Of a DNA stretch of 64,000 nt, positions 35,230 to 47,400 are shown piece by piece. The stretch covers positions 10,495,952 to 10,559,951 of the forward strand of contig NC_033623.1 of the NCBI RefSeq assembly GCF_001540865.1, given 5' to 3'. Each line of letters opens with the position of its first letter. Within the stretch, counting starts at the first letter, position 1. Source of the DNA: Ananas comosus. Lineage: Eukaryota > Streptophyta > Magnoliopsida > Poales > Bromeliaceae. The notes under the pieces are model-generated. The model was not told the DNA's origin and did no database searches. It saw only the letters and a list, made by a program, of their open reading frames with translations. The translations under genes and the position numbers were made by a program.

Positions 35230-35772
35230 AACCAAACAAATTGGTGAGCTTAATTACTGTGATTTCTTCTGTACCAATTTGTCATAATCATAAAAACTGC
35301 CGCATCCGACGGTTCACTGTGATCAATGGGAGTAATACAATACAAGATTACAAGATCTTTAACCTGTCAACTCTATATAAACTTGCTCTTATTGAAAAGA
35401 CCAAGCCCAACTCAAGTTTACATAAATAGGATTTATTATTATTGTTGTTTTTTGTTACAAATTTTAGGGCTGTCAACTAGTAAGAATACGAGTGAGTTAA
35501 GACTGGTTCATGTTTATTTATTTATTAAATGAGCTGAACACGAGCAAAATGTCGAGCTGAAAAATTCAGCTCGTGCAGCTTGTTTATTAACAAGCTTGAC
35601 AATGTAGGTGAAAGGTCCATAGCTTGTCCTACTATTGGGTAAAAAGTGGAAAAGCAAATAGAATCTTAATCTAATTATTAAAATTTATAAAATATAGATA
35701 TTTTTTCATTTGGGTTGACTTCAAATTTAAATAGCTAGCAAGTAGAAATTTATAATATATATACATAGAACT
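35230..35772. other. AT-rich spacer between the SINE and the family C MITE
   Basis: Nothing recognised beyond the right target duplication of the SINE. Confidence 0.55.
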
Positions 35773-35993
35773 AGGCTGGAATACTATTAATAGCACCAAT
35801 GACTTTGTGCTATTAAGTTTTCTACTCTTGGATTAAAAGATGTGTGATTAGGATGATGTGGGCCTCGTAGGGTTGAGTGGGTGGTTAGTTGAATAGTATA
35901 ATCGAACGGATGAAAATAATAAAAGAGGTAAATCTAACGGCAGAAAATTTGATAGCACCAAATGCTTCATGCTATCGATAGTATTCCAGCCGG
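35773..35993. mobile_element. MITE family C, complete copy
   Basis: Terminal inverted repeats GGCTGGAATACTATTAATAG and the partner CTATCGATAGTATTCCAGCC. It is about 220 bp, non-coding, and sits next to (TA)n sequence. A fragment of the same family is at 296-440 on the other strand. Confidence 0.7.
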
Positions 35994-36947
35994 ACTGTAT
36001 ATATATATATTCGAGTTATATCTAATCGAGTATGAACAAGTTGATGCTAGCTCGCGTTTTGCTTGTTAAGATTTCAACTTGAAAATTTCAGTTCGTGCTT
36101 GGCTCCTCTATTAAACAAATCGATTTCGAGCTCATTTGGAGCCAACATGTGCTGGCTCGCAAGCAATGACCTGGAATGCCAGCCCTAATTAATTAGGGTC
36201 ATTTCGATTCACACTTTGTAATATTTCGATAATTCTTCATAGTTTCTTTATTAAGAATACTCAAATAATTATTATTCAACTAAAATAAGATAGTTGTAAA
36301 ATGTGTTAATGAAATAGTAGAATCATTATAGATTCCTAAGTGGTAAAAAGACTGAATTATCATGAATTAGAAGGTATACTTTATATGGGAATCTTTATTC
36401 CTCCATTAATAAGAATATACTAGTTATTAACAATCTCCTAATTAATTTGCTTAATAAGTTTGTAATAAGCTTGCTATTCCAAATATGAAATACGCAACAT
36501 TTCTTAGATAGAGTAAATTGCACTAACCGTCGTCAAACTTTTTCGCCGGTGACACTTTGGTCCTCAAACTATGATTTATTTTGTGTAAAATTTTTTATGG
36601 CCTTTGATGCAATAAAATAGGATAAAAAGTGTTATTCTTTCCGGTATTTGCGGCCTACTTAAGCATTTAGCCAGGTTTATTAAAATTATAATGCTAGTTC
36701 CTTAAAATTGTGAACGATTAGAATATGTAACATAGTTATAAACAGAACCAATTTGAATTGATTCATATAGTTCAGTTTAGATTTGGTTGTTATTAGCTTT
36801 TGACGCAGGCCTAAACTGCATTGAGAGGAAAAAGATAAAGACAAAAAAACAATATACAAAAAACACAATCCTTTGACAAAGACGAAAATATTATAAATCA
36901 ACTCTAAAAATTAATTACGCTAACCGAACGCCTTGTATGTATACATA
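35994..36947. other. AT-rich intergenic DNA
   Basis: No gene. The bases just before 36948 (TGTATGTATACATA) form the host sequence into which the outer Helitron inserted. Confidence 0.6.
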
Positions 36948-37879
36948 TCTATACTATATATAAAAGCGTATAGAAATTCTCACAAAATTGAAAAATGAAT
37001 AAAATAATATTCCCTATGAATAGTCATGATCTATTTATTAAAACATATCTCAAATAAAAACAAATAGTTATGATTAATTTATTAAAAATAGTAATCTTAT
37101 TTATCTATAAATCCAATCCTAAGAACGGGTATAATCAATTTCTTAAAAAATATCTCAAATAAAGACAAATGATTATGATTAATTTGTTAAAAAATAGCAT
37201 TCTTGTCCATCTATTTTATATTAAAATTAAAATTTGAGTTTAAATCGTAAATTAAATTTAACTTTTGATATTTTCTGAATTACTAATTAAAAAATTTTAA
37301 TTATAGTGGATCAAATTAAATTTTAAAGTAAATATGAATTAAATTTTGATGTTTTTAGTTTAAAACACATATTTAAATTTGATTCATCAAAAATTTAAAA
37401 ATATATAAAATATATTTTTTTATTATAATACGTAAGAAATAATTTAAATTTAAATTTTAAAGTAAATATGAATTAAATTTTGATGTTTTTAGTTTAAAAT
37501 ACATACTTAAATTTTAGATTCATCAAAAATTTAAAAATATATAAAAATATTCAATGCATATAAAAAAAAGAACACTTTAGGATTTACAAATATTTTCTAA
37601 TAAATAATAATATATAAATTTATAAAATATAATTTTATTGTAAATTTTTAGATAAATATAATGTATAAATTTATATTGATTTGAAATAAATTAAAACTAG
37701 TGTAGTGGCCCGCGTGTTGTGCGGGTAGATAATATACGATATTTAACTTTAGTTTTTGTACTAAAATTTTTTCTTCATTTTCTTTAAATTATAATATTTA
37801 ATTATTTTCGTTACTATCATACTTTCAACATAAAGAACAAACAAAGAGAAAGAAAAATAGAACTATAAAAAAAAAAAAT

Positions 37880-38073
37880 TTGATATATAGATAGCCTGAA
37901 GAAATATTTGAGATCTTATAAAGAAGCTAAAAAGACAAAATAGTAAATATATAAGAAAAATTAAAAATTTTAAANAATTTGATATATAGATAGCCTGAAG
38001 AAATATTTGAGATCTTATAAAGAAGCTAAAAAGACAAAATAGTAAATATATAAGAAAAATTAAAAATTTTAAA
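37880..38073. repeat. 99-base direct duplication split by a single N
   Basis: About 95 bases starting TTGATATATAGATAGCC occur twice, with period 99, on either side of the N at 37975. The copies look identical, which suggests an assembly overlap left unmerged at a gap rather than an old duplication. Confidence 0.7.
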
Positions 38074-38255
38074 TAACAAATAAGTAAAAGTAGAAACAGT
38101 TGATCGAAACAATAGTAGCAAGAGCAACTATAGATACAATGAAATTTAGAATTGTAGAAGTTGGAAAAAACTTGCAAAAGTTAGCTCAAAGAAAAATCAA
38201 TAGTCAGTAAAGAAATTAAAGAATGAATGAAATAGGACTAATAGGAAAAATTTTT

Positions 38256-38868
38256 AAAAATATTACTAACCGATTGTCCAAAAATATACAACTGCAATAG
38301 TACGAAAATTAATAGTAGCAAAGTAAAAACACAATATCCTTTTGCAACCCAGATATGCAGTAAAAGATATAGTAGTAACAATAGATTAAATGAAGCAGCA
38401 ACTTACAAAATTAATAGTAGTAACAATAGATCAAATGAAGCAGCAACTTACAAAATTAAAAATGTTACTAACCGATTGTCCAAAAATATACGACTGCAAT
38501 AGTACGAAAATTAATAGTAGCAAAGTAAAAACACAATATCCTTTTGCAACCCAGATATGCAGTAAAAGATATAGTAGTAACAATAGATTAAATGAAGCAG
38601 CAACTTACAAAATTAATAGTAGTAACAATAGATCAAATGAAGCAGCAACTTACAAAATTAAAAATGTTACTAACCGATTGTCCAAAAATATACGACTGCA
38701 ATAGTACGAAAATTAATAGTAGCAAAGTAAAAACACAATATCCTTTTGCAACCCAGATATGCAGTAAAAGATATAGTAGTAACAATAGATTAAATGAAGC
38801 AGCAACTTACAAAATTAATAGTAGTAACAATAGATCAAATGAAGCAGCAACTTACAAAATTAAAAATG
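38256..38868. repeat. 202-base tandem repeat, three copies, ending in a gap
   Basis: Units start near 38256, 38458 and 38660. The last two are almost identical and the first has slight differences. Each unit carries an internal near-duplicate of about 40 bases. The array stops at the N at 38869, followed by a T-run, so the true copy number is unknown. Reading frames through it are repeat artefacts. Confidence 0.85.
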
Positions 38869-39631
38869 NTTTTTTTTTTTTTTTTTTTCTCTTTACAGCT
38901 TAATGTTCTCTCTTTTTTTTTAATGGTTTTATACTCGTGAATTTTTTTTTTTCAATGGACAAAATCCTGCTTTGACCGTGTAATACCTAAATTTATAACC
39001 GATGGGTTAATGTTTAGAATTGGTATTTTAAACAAACTAAATACATATACAAATTTTTTTGCAAAAAAATCATATATAAAAGTATTATGATTAGCACAAA
39101 AAAAATTCTTTAAATAGTTATTGCAAAAATATTTCTAAATTGGCAACCAAATTGGATTATGTCATATATAATAGCATTACGATCAGAACCGGGGGAAAAA
39201 AAAATTCTAAATTATTCACAGCAACAAATTGGAAGGCAAAAAAAAAAGTATAATACATAAAAATTAAATCAGAGAATTTACAAAATTTGAGACAATTACG
39301 GATCAACTATACATAGATAATCAATTTCCTAAGACAAAGTAAAATTATTCAGTATTTTTTTTAAAAAAATAATAAGTAGCCAAATTGAAATTCAAACAAA
39401 AATGAAAGATGGAAATCAAATCAGAGAAAAAAATAGCACCGGCAGAGAAATAGAGATTGTTTGCCGCAAATAAAAATTTTATAGAGGCATATTATATACG
39501 CAAAAAAAATAGCATTCAACGTAAAATGACCCTTCGGATTCAACAAATACAAATATCCGAGGAGTCGAAGAGAGTGTAGAGAATGAATCCGAATAATTTT
39601 TGCAACTGGAGGTGGATTAATCGGCAGAAAC

Positions 39632-40010
39632 AAAGTGTTGCTAACAAAAGGCGCAACGGGAAGAAGGACCGACAATGAACTTTGCTCAATTTTCTGTCTA
39701 GGAAGGACGTATCATGAGTCGGAGAGGCATCTAGGGGGGGCGAGCAGCATTTAGGGAGGTAATTTAGTATGACAGGTAGGTCCCACAAAAATACAAAATT
39801 AAGCTAATAATGCCACGTGGACAATCGGCAAGAACGAAGTGTTGCTAACAAAAAATGCGCGACGAGAAGAAGGACCGACAATGAATTTGACCCAATTTTC
39901 TGTCTAGGGAGGACGTATCAGAAGTCGGAGAGGCATCTAGGGAGGGAGCGGCATTTAGGGAGGTAATTTAGTACGACAAGTAGGGCCAACAAAAGTATAA
40001 AATTAACCTA
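39632..40010. repeat. Two-copy tandem duplication inside the inner Helitron
   Basis: A segment with AAGTGTTGCTAACAAAA and GGCATCTAGGG recurs with a period of about 204 bases (near 39632 and 39836), with point differences between copies. Confidence 0.65.
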
Positions 40011-40090
40011 ATATCGCCACGTAGACAAAAGGGCATGAGTTTTCATAGAAGCTTATAGATAATTATTACGTGCATTTGCACGTACACTCA

Positions 40091-40095
<5 letters not shown>

Positions 40096-40138
<43 letters not shown>
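40096..40138. repeat. (GT)n microsatellite
   Basis: A perfect TG run that begins at the base after the outer Helitron's CTAG terminus. Confidence 0.97.
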
Positions 40139-40141
<3 letters not shown>

Positions 40142-40676
40142 GTCTCCTGTGCTTTCGAAAGTACAGAGGACTTCGTACTTGTAAGTTATTTTCGATGATA
40201 GGACAGCTGATTCGACGATCGGCTCCGTTAGACATAATCTATGCTATTGGAACTATCTAGAAACAAAATTTTATAATTTTTCGATATTATTTACAAGGCG
40301 ATCACAGGGTCTCAAATATGACTATTTTAATGGCCGATGTGGCACGTTTTTAAGTTCAATGGTATAGAAGTATCCAAATTATATGAAACTTTAATAGAAA
40401 ATTCTACTTAACATCAAGAGCAAGAACAATACTTCTGATTTGAAATTTGAGTCATTTCTCACTGTTTTTTATGAGATTTTTATTTTCGGCCGTTCATTTT
40501 GAGGCTACTCGTTCACTAGGCAAACGAAGTGCAAAACTTATGAAATTTGGTTTCTAGATAATTCCAATAGTATAGATCATGTTTAACGAAACCGATCGCC
40601 AAATCAAACGTCCCATCATTGAAAACAACTTACAAGCACGGAGGACTCCGTACTTCCGAAAGCATAGGAGCCTAAC
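40139..40676. mobile_element. Long inverted-repeat (hairpin) element, family E
   Basis: The left end reads TCTCCTGTGCTTTCGAAAGT and the right end gives the inverted CTTTCGGAAGTACGGAG-type partner. Similarity between the arms continues for at least 130 bases inward (for example CTATTGGAA and TATCTAGAAAC in both), so much of the 538 bp can fold back on itself. No coding capacity. It lies between (GT)n and (TA)n microsatellites. Confidence 0.7.
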
Positions 40677-40705
40677 TCTATATATATATATATATATATA
40701 TAGTG

Positions 40706-40931
40706 TAGAGCTACTATGCTATCGGAAGTATAAGTAGTTGGTACTTTTGATTTTTTAGCCCTTGAATCAAAGATTCTACGATTGGGATGATAACGGTCCC
40801 CCTAAGGTTGAGTGGTTCCCATTGGTTAATAATATTAATATAATAGTTAGAAATGATCAATGGGATTGATCTAGGGACTAAAAAATCGGAAGCACTAACT
40901 ACTTTATGCTTCCGATAGCATAGTAGCTCTA
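40706..40931. mobile_element. MITE family D, complete copy
   Basis: Inverted ends TAGAGCTACTATGCTATCGG extend about 55 bases inward, to TTTTTTAG. It is 226 bp and flanked by (TA)n on the left and (CT)n/(TA)n on the right. A truncated copy lies at 441-672. Confidence 0.75.
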
Positions 40932-41388
40932 CTCTCTCTCTCTCTCTCTATATATATATAGTGACTAGAATTGATACCCAAATCCGCTATAACTAAAGGT
41001 AATAAATTCTAATATATTTATAAACCTAAATCAATAAGAAATAACCAAATAATCGAACGCAAAATAGAAAAAATATAAATTCTTTCGAAAATAATCTAAA
41101 AATGCAAAAACAAAAGCCTAAACCGTTGATTTTGGGTCCCAAACTCGGTTCGAATGGCTTTGCCATTCAATGCATAGATTTCAAAAATTATTATCCGAAT
41201 TAGAATTGTACGTTGAAAATAGACACTTGAGCAAAAAGTTATGCCCGTTTAAAAATTTTTCACGTCGATTGTGAAAATTATCAAATTCCGCAAAATTGTA
41301 GACCCAACTTAAAAAGTCACAATTTTTCAAAAATTCTGATGTTAAATTGGCTACAACAAAAGCTTTTAATTAAAGTTCCTATAAAATA
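40932..41388. other. AT-rich intergenic DNA
   Basis: Short (CT)n and (TA)n runs, then unique AT-rich sequence with no gene. Confidence 0.6.
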
Positions 41389-42215
41389 GGAAAAACTTCA
41401 AATACCAGCCATGTGATTTCGTGCTTTTTCACTTTAGTACCATATAGTTTAAAGTGTATCAATTTAGTACTATGTGGTTTCACATTTTCTCACTTTAGTA
41501 CCCTGTGATTTCATTTTTCTTTTTTTGTCGGCTACTCTGTTAATATTTCGTTAAATTACATGCAAAAAACTTTAGATACCCTACCTAGGTTTATAAATAT
41601 TTACTTTAGTACCCTTTAGTTTTAATTTTGTCACTCACTTTTTTTCCTCTGTTAATATTTCGTTAAATTATATAAAAAAAAAACTTCAGATACCCTACCT
41701 AGAAGTACCCTATAATTTAAAGTGTATTAATATAGTACCATGTGGTTTGACACTTTCTCACTTTAGTACCCTGTGGTTTCATTTTTCTCTTTTTGTCAGC
41801 TCCTCTATTAATGTTTCATTAAATTATATACAAAAAACTTCAGATACCCTATCTAGGTTTATCAATATTTACTTTAGTACCCTTTAGTTTTAATTTTGTC
41901 ACTGATTTTTTTTCCTCTGTTAATATTTCGTTAAATTATATACAAAAAAATACTTCAGATACCCTACCTAGAATTACCAATATTCATTTTAGTACCCTTT
42001 AATTTTAACTTTGTCACTGATTTAACGAAAAAAATAGTGAAATATATAATAAAAAGAGAAAAATGAAACCATATGGTACTAACTTGATACACTTTAAATC
42101 ACAAGGTACTAAAGTGAGAAAGTACGAAACCACAAGGACTAACTTGATATATTTTAAATTACAGGATACTAAAGTGAGAACGTAAGAAACTACATGGGCG
42201 TCTTTGAAGTTTACC
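41389..42215. mobile_element. Mutator-type foldback element, family A copy 3 (expanded)
   Basis: Begins GGAAAAACTTCAAATAC and ends with the inverted GAAGTTTACC. It is filled with direct and inverted CTTTAGTACC...TGTGGTTT units and a repeated CTTCAGATACCCTACCTAG block. It is about twice the length of copies 1 and 4. No clear target duplication was found. Confidence 0.65.
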
Positions 42216-43570
42216 CTCCAAAATACCTCACAAAGCATTTTACCAATGAAAGGGTAAGCATGGTTTGGGAGGTTGCTAAGTCAAATCTATCAATCAGTTG
42301 TTGTAGTCATTTAATATAATATTTTAATTTTGCGCAATATATAAACCAATGAGATTAGGACCAGTTTACAATAATTTAAGTGCAATCAAATAAAAAATTA
42401 GCTTGGATTTATCGCGTACCAAATTAAAAACTAGCCTGGATTTATTGGATTCAGTTAAAATTGTACTGTAATAATAAGGGCATCAATTAAAAGTAGGGCC
42501 CATTTTAATTTGCGCTATACAATTTAGCGTATTTTTTACTTTAATATCTTATAGTTTAAAAGATTATACTGAAATATTTTGTAATTTTTTTTATTTTATT
42601 ACAAGAATTTATTGTAAACATAATTAAATAGAATTAAAGTAATTTTTTTTTGATAACTATAGAATGGTAAAATGTAAATTATATAATAATAAACTAATAT
42701 ATTGTACCACCTCATGGTTTTTAAATAATATTATTTTGCAATTCTATTTAACTCTGTTTACAATAGATACTAAGATAAAATAAAATTAAAACTAATGATA
42801 ATTAAATAAAATTTTTAAACTATAATGTGATAAAATAAAATTATGCAAAATCTGGGGGGCAAATTGATGTTTAACCCTTAACACGCAGTGCTTAGGCTCA
42901 TGAAAAACAACTATGATTCATATTTCAATCTCATTAATGTTTCGGTTTTAACAATTTAATGCTTGCCGTCCTAAGTTGATTTTTATTTTTGTCCTCAAAC
43001 ATTCACTTTTTATACTTTTAGTACCCAATGTTCAACCACGTTTTTAGTTTCATCTTTGAAAATTTAGCTCTAACAAAGTGAAATTTAATGACAGTGTTAT
43101 GCTAAATTAATAAAAAAAAATTTATTATAATTTATTGAGGAACTAAAATCATTATTATCTTTTTGGGGTAAACTTTAATTTGTTCCCTTGTGGTATAGTG
43201 CCATGTTTTTTGCCATTATATGGTTCAAAAAATTATACTTGACTATCTCGCAGTTTAGCGAGTTTTTACTTTGTCATCTTTCACATTCGAAAAATTTTAC
43301 TTAAGTGTTGTGTGATTTTATTTTTATTTTACTATAAAAATTATTATTAAATAAAGTACTATTATATAATTTTTTAAAAAGTTTGTATTTTACTATACTA
43401 TTTGACTATATATTTTTTTTCCATAAAATAAAAAAAACCACGTGACACTTATAAAAAAAAGTGATAAAACAAGTGGAGAAAAAAAAAAAAAACTCTTGGA
43501 TTAAGAGTTGTAGCTTTAATATCACGTAACCTGAAAAATGTTGGTAAATTATACAATTCTTAGATTAAGA
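42216..43570. other. AT-rich DNA with worn foldback repeats
   Basis: Two weak palindromic stretches (about 42530-42870 and 43160-43430) look like old inverted-repeat elements, but I could not delimit them. No gene. Confidence 0.5.
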
Positions 43571-43903
43571 AGCAAGATTTTAAGTGTCCGTCGGCACGAA
43601 CCGTATCTAATGTGCCGTACCATGTCAACAAGATACCGATACAATACAGATCTCGTGCCGATGACACAACTCAAAACACTCTATTTTTTAAATTAGTAAG
43701 TAATTTTTTTAATAAAGTTCAAAAGATGTGATAAAAAGACATAATAAATAGTTATAATATTTTGTTGGTTAAGAAAATAAATATTTTATACTATTATATG
43801 TCGGCACATAAGAATTTTTTTGACCAGTATACACGACACGGCTCGGCACGCAACGTGTCGGCAAGTTTCCGGCACGATCCCACGCCACGGCACTTAAATC
43901 CTT
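43571..43903. mobile_element. hAT-type non-autonomous element, AAGGATTTAAGTG family copy 2
   Basis: The left end AAGATTTTAAGTGTCCG and right end CGGCACTTAAATCCTT are inverted relatives of the copy at 30275-30628. A perfect 8-bp duplication, GATTAAGA, lies at 43563-43570 and 43904-43911. It shares the internal GTGCCG-rich arms. Confidence 0.78.
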
Positions 43904-43911
43904 GATTAAGA

Positions 43912-44445
43912 GTTGTAGCGATTACAATTTTTTAGGTTGCAGATTTAGCATTTATTATTTATAAATTTATTTAAACATTAAGCAGGGAATTAAAATCAAG
44001 GGTAGCTCCTACATCTATAATAAGTAAAAATGTTGACTTAACTCTACTTTAGGAGGAATTCTACACTATCACACTTGCACTACGTCATTAATAACAAACA
44101 AATCATATTTCTTCTTTTTTTTTTAAAGTACAATAAAAATATTTTTTTATAATCATGATGGGACATATATTCCTAAAAGAAAGTATTTGGTTGGTTTGTT
44201 ACGTCACGTCACGAATATACCCGTTGCATTCTAAAATTTTTCCTACTTTAGAGGGACGGAATTGTAATATCTGGAAAGTGAAGGGGCTACTCGTGCTGCA
44301 TTTTACCGTTTTACCCTTGCTACTTCGATAACTCCTTTTCCGAAATCCCCGACCGAGTTCGAACCCATCGAACCCGAAGAGCGCTCACAATCCCCGATTC
44401 CGCATCTCCACCCCCCCTCTCTCTCTCTCTCCCCTACCCATCGCC
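43912..44445 (+). promoter_or_regulatory. Promoter and leader region of the WAPL gene
   Basis: AT-rich up to about 44250. It then turns into a GC- and CT-rich leader with a (CT)n run at 44417-44431, directly before the ATG context CATCGCCATGATC. No convincing TATA box was seen. Confidence 0.5.
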
Positions 44446-47400
44446 ATGATCGTACGGAGGTACGCACGGAGAAGCCGCTGCGGCGGCGGCGGGAGCGGCG
44501 ACGGCGACTTCGTCGACCTCGACCCCGACTCCGGCGACGGCGCCGCCGGAGAATTCGGCGACCTCCTCCCCATCTCCCAGTCTCAAGAGAGCTCCCACTC
44601 CCACGATCGGCCGCCGCCCCTCGGCGGCGCCTTCTCCTCCTCCCAGGACTCCTCGCCATGGTCCCTCGACCCCGATCTCCTCCTCCCCCTTCCTCCCATC
44701 CCCGACGACCTCCTCCTCCTCCCCTCCTCCTCCTCCGAACCCCAGCAAAACCTATCCAAGAGGGCGAGGAACCCCTATGGCGACGACGGGGTCGACGCCC
44801 CGCGCTCCGCCTCGGCTTCGGTTTCGGCGTCGACGGCGACGCTGATGGAGGCGCAGGAGTTCGGGGAGATGATGGAGCACGTGGACGAGGTCAATTTCGC
44901 GCTCGACGGGCTCCGGCCGGGGCTTCCCACGCGGATCCGGCAGGCGAGCCTGCTCTCCTTGATGTCCATCTGCGGCACGCCGCAGCAGCGGCGGCTCCTC
45001 CGCGCTCAGGGGTGAGTAAATTTGCCATCTTTACGAGTTCTTGGAAATCTTGGTTGAATTGATCTATAGGAAAGAACCATCAAGAACCTTCTTTCTTGTA
45101 ATTTGGATTGATGATTTGTTGCTCGTCGAATGTGCAGTGAGTAGTCTCACCTCAATTTACGATTTTTAATAACAAAAAGGATTGCCTTATTTAGAAAGCA
45201 CTTGTTAGAATAAGAACATGTTTGTAGATTCTTTTCTTTGTCAAATCAATTTTGTGGGGGAATCAGTAGGAGCCTAACTCGAAGTTAAATCCCCAGCTGA
45301 TTCTTGTTCTCTCCAATAGGAGAAATTGAACTGTTTGTGTACAAGAAGTTTTTTTCAAGTGTTTTCTTGATAACTGGAGATGATCAAATTGAAAGCTTTA
45401 TGCTTTCAGATGTGAATATCTTGCTATGGGCCCATTTTTACTTATTGAGAGGCTTCTTGTCCTCTGCACTCCTCTCTAGATTCCGAAGTCATTTCACAGT
45501 TATATTCTTTATTTTGCATCAATGTATAATAAATGATTGCGTCTATTTGTTATTATTCCTTCTTCCTTGATCTTTAGCTGCATTGTTCCAAAGAAATCAA
45601 AATTCAAATTTGTTTATGAGATAGTTTGTTCATAGGGGAAAGTAACATAGAACGGTAATTTGTAATTTAAGCAGAACAAAATGGGTCTCAGAATAGTGTC
45701 AGAATAGTGTTATCCAATTAACGTGGGGGCAAAACGTGTTTCAGAATTGTATCATTTGAGACTAATATTAATTTCCTACCTAAGGAGGCCTAGGCAAAAC
45801 TCCAACAAGCGTATCATTGTTCATGGAACAGAATTTTCTTTTTCATGAAAAATGTTCTCAGATATCCTCTGAGACAAAATAGCAAAAGGGCTCTTTGCTA
45901 AACTCCACTTTTCTGATTGATACAGTTGAAACTGATAATCTGCTAAACATATTATATATAAGATAAAGCAAATTCTACATGTATGGAGCATAAAGATCTT
46001 ATGTAATTTGTAGTTCTCTGTCATCATTTAATTGAACAAAGATAAATTTAGCAATCCTTTAAAGAATGAAGTAAAATTCAACCAAGGTATCAAAAACCTC
46101 TTGAGTAACATGTCATTTGCGTCCCCTTGTTTTTTCAAGTATCCTCCTCATTTTGACTCTACAGACACCTAAGAATCATGAATTCCTTCTAACTGTAAAT
46201 GAAAATCATGAATAATTGCAAATGTTAAATATGTAGTTAAAAAATGGAAAAGGACTTTTTTTGATGGATCTTTTTTTTTTTAATGTCTAAGACATCATAA
46301 TGTCTTTAGAGGTTTCTCTAGCAAAACTTAAAAGTAACTATGTAACAGTAGTTAGTATAATTTTTTTTTTTTTTTTTAGTTTAGGCTCTGGAAGAATCTT
46401 GTTCATATTTGTAGTGTTTGTTATGATGTTGGAACTTGGAAGGAACTCTGTATGTCCTCAAGTGCGTTTATTTAGTTTTATTTGCCTACTGCATCTATAT
46501 TTGTGGTTTCTCTACTTATGTACCTTTAGTTTCTTAAATATCTTTTAGGATGGCTAAGAGAATAATCGATGCTATTTTGGGTCTCAAGTTTGATGATAAC
46601 CCAAGCACTGTTGCTGCAGCTGCAGTCTTCTATGCTTTGGCAAGTGATGTGAGTATCTTATAGACTCTGATACCCTCCTACTTTCTTTGGATTTCATGTG
46701 ATTATGTTCTATTTATCATACATAAATAACCAGCAGTACCACTACTTTATTATGTTAGTGTGGCTTGTGCTATACTTTTAAAGCAAATGAACAGTGTCTT
46801 TTCCTCTTGCCATATGGCAGTAATGATGCTTGTAGAAGGCTGTTACTGCAACTGCTGTGTTGCTCTTGTTTGATTACTAAATTGACAGTGCCTTTAGCTT
46901 GCGACTTTGATAAAATGCATTTGCTAAATTGAAAATACAACATTAGACTGTTTGTTTTTATGCAGTATGGAAAATCTGTTTTCTACTTTGTTTCTTTTGA
47001 GAATTTTTTGGCACCTTAGCCGCAAATAACTTGTTCCTATGCCAACTAACATTGTAAACATTTCCTCTTTTGAAAAGCAAACAATTGCTATTATCATTAA
47101 GAGTTTAAGACTTAGTGATGGGGACTTGGGAAGGACTAGAATATGAGCTTTCTGGAAAGGGGTAGAATATCAATTCTCATAACGTGAAAAAAATAGAATG
47201 ACAGCTCAATATATATCAATTAGATCCTCTCTAGATGTGTCTAATTTGTGCATGCTGGATTTTTGAAAGCATTGTGTGACTATCAGATATGATCCTATTT
47301 AGTTTCCTGGGAGTGCTTCAGCAAGTAACATCTAGTCGCATTCAAGTGAAATTTCTGCTAGTTCGCTTTCTAAGTGGCCTACCTCAGAGCTTGCCTGACC

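Larger units (their letters stand above)
37697..40059 (-). mobile_element. Inner Helitron nested in reverse orientation
   Basis: Read on the minus strand, it starts TCTATAAGCTTCTATGAAAA at 40059 after an A. It ends at CTAG (37700-37697) before a T. Eight bases before the CTAG is a hairpin with stem CCCGC/GCGGG and loop ACAACAC. Joining the flanks restores a continuous outer Helitron. About 2.36 kb, non-coding, with tandem repeats and two N gaps. Confidence 0.7.
36948..40095 (+). mobile_element. Outer non-autonomous Helitron, interrupted by a second Helitron
   Basis: The 5' end TCTATACTATATATAAAAGC follows a host A at 36947. The 3' end is CTAG (40092-40095), followed by host T. It is preceded, 8 bases upstream, by a perfect 8-bp-stem hairpin, TACGTGCATTTGCACGTA (40067-40084). 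TC start, CTRR end, subterminal hairpin and A/T insertion without target duplication define Helitrons. Removing the inner element leaves about 785 bp, AT-rich, with an internal repeat of about 130 bp (near 37318 and 37450). No Rep/helicase is encoded. Confidence 0.75.

Noticed and set aside
38256..38868. CRISPR-like regularly spaced repeats
   Set aside because: The array is head-to-tail 202-base units without unique spacers, in a plant Helitron. It is a minisatellite.
44303..44748. Minus-strand Arg-rich and Gly-rich frames
   Set aside because: They are antisense shadows of the WAPL first exon and its CT-rich leader.
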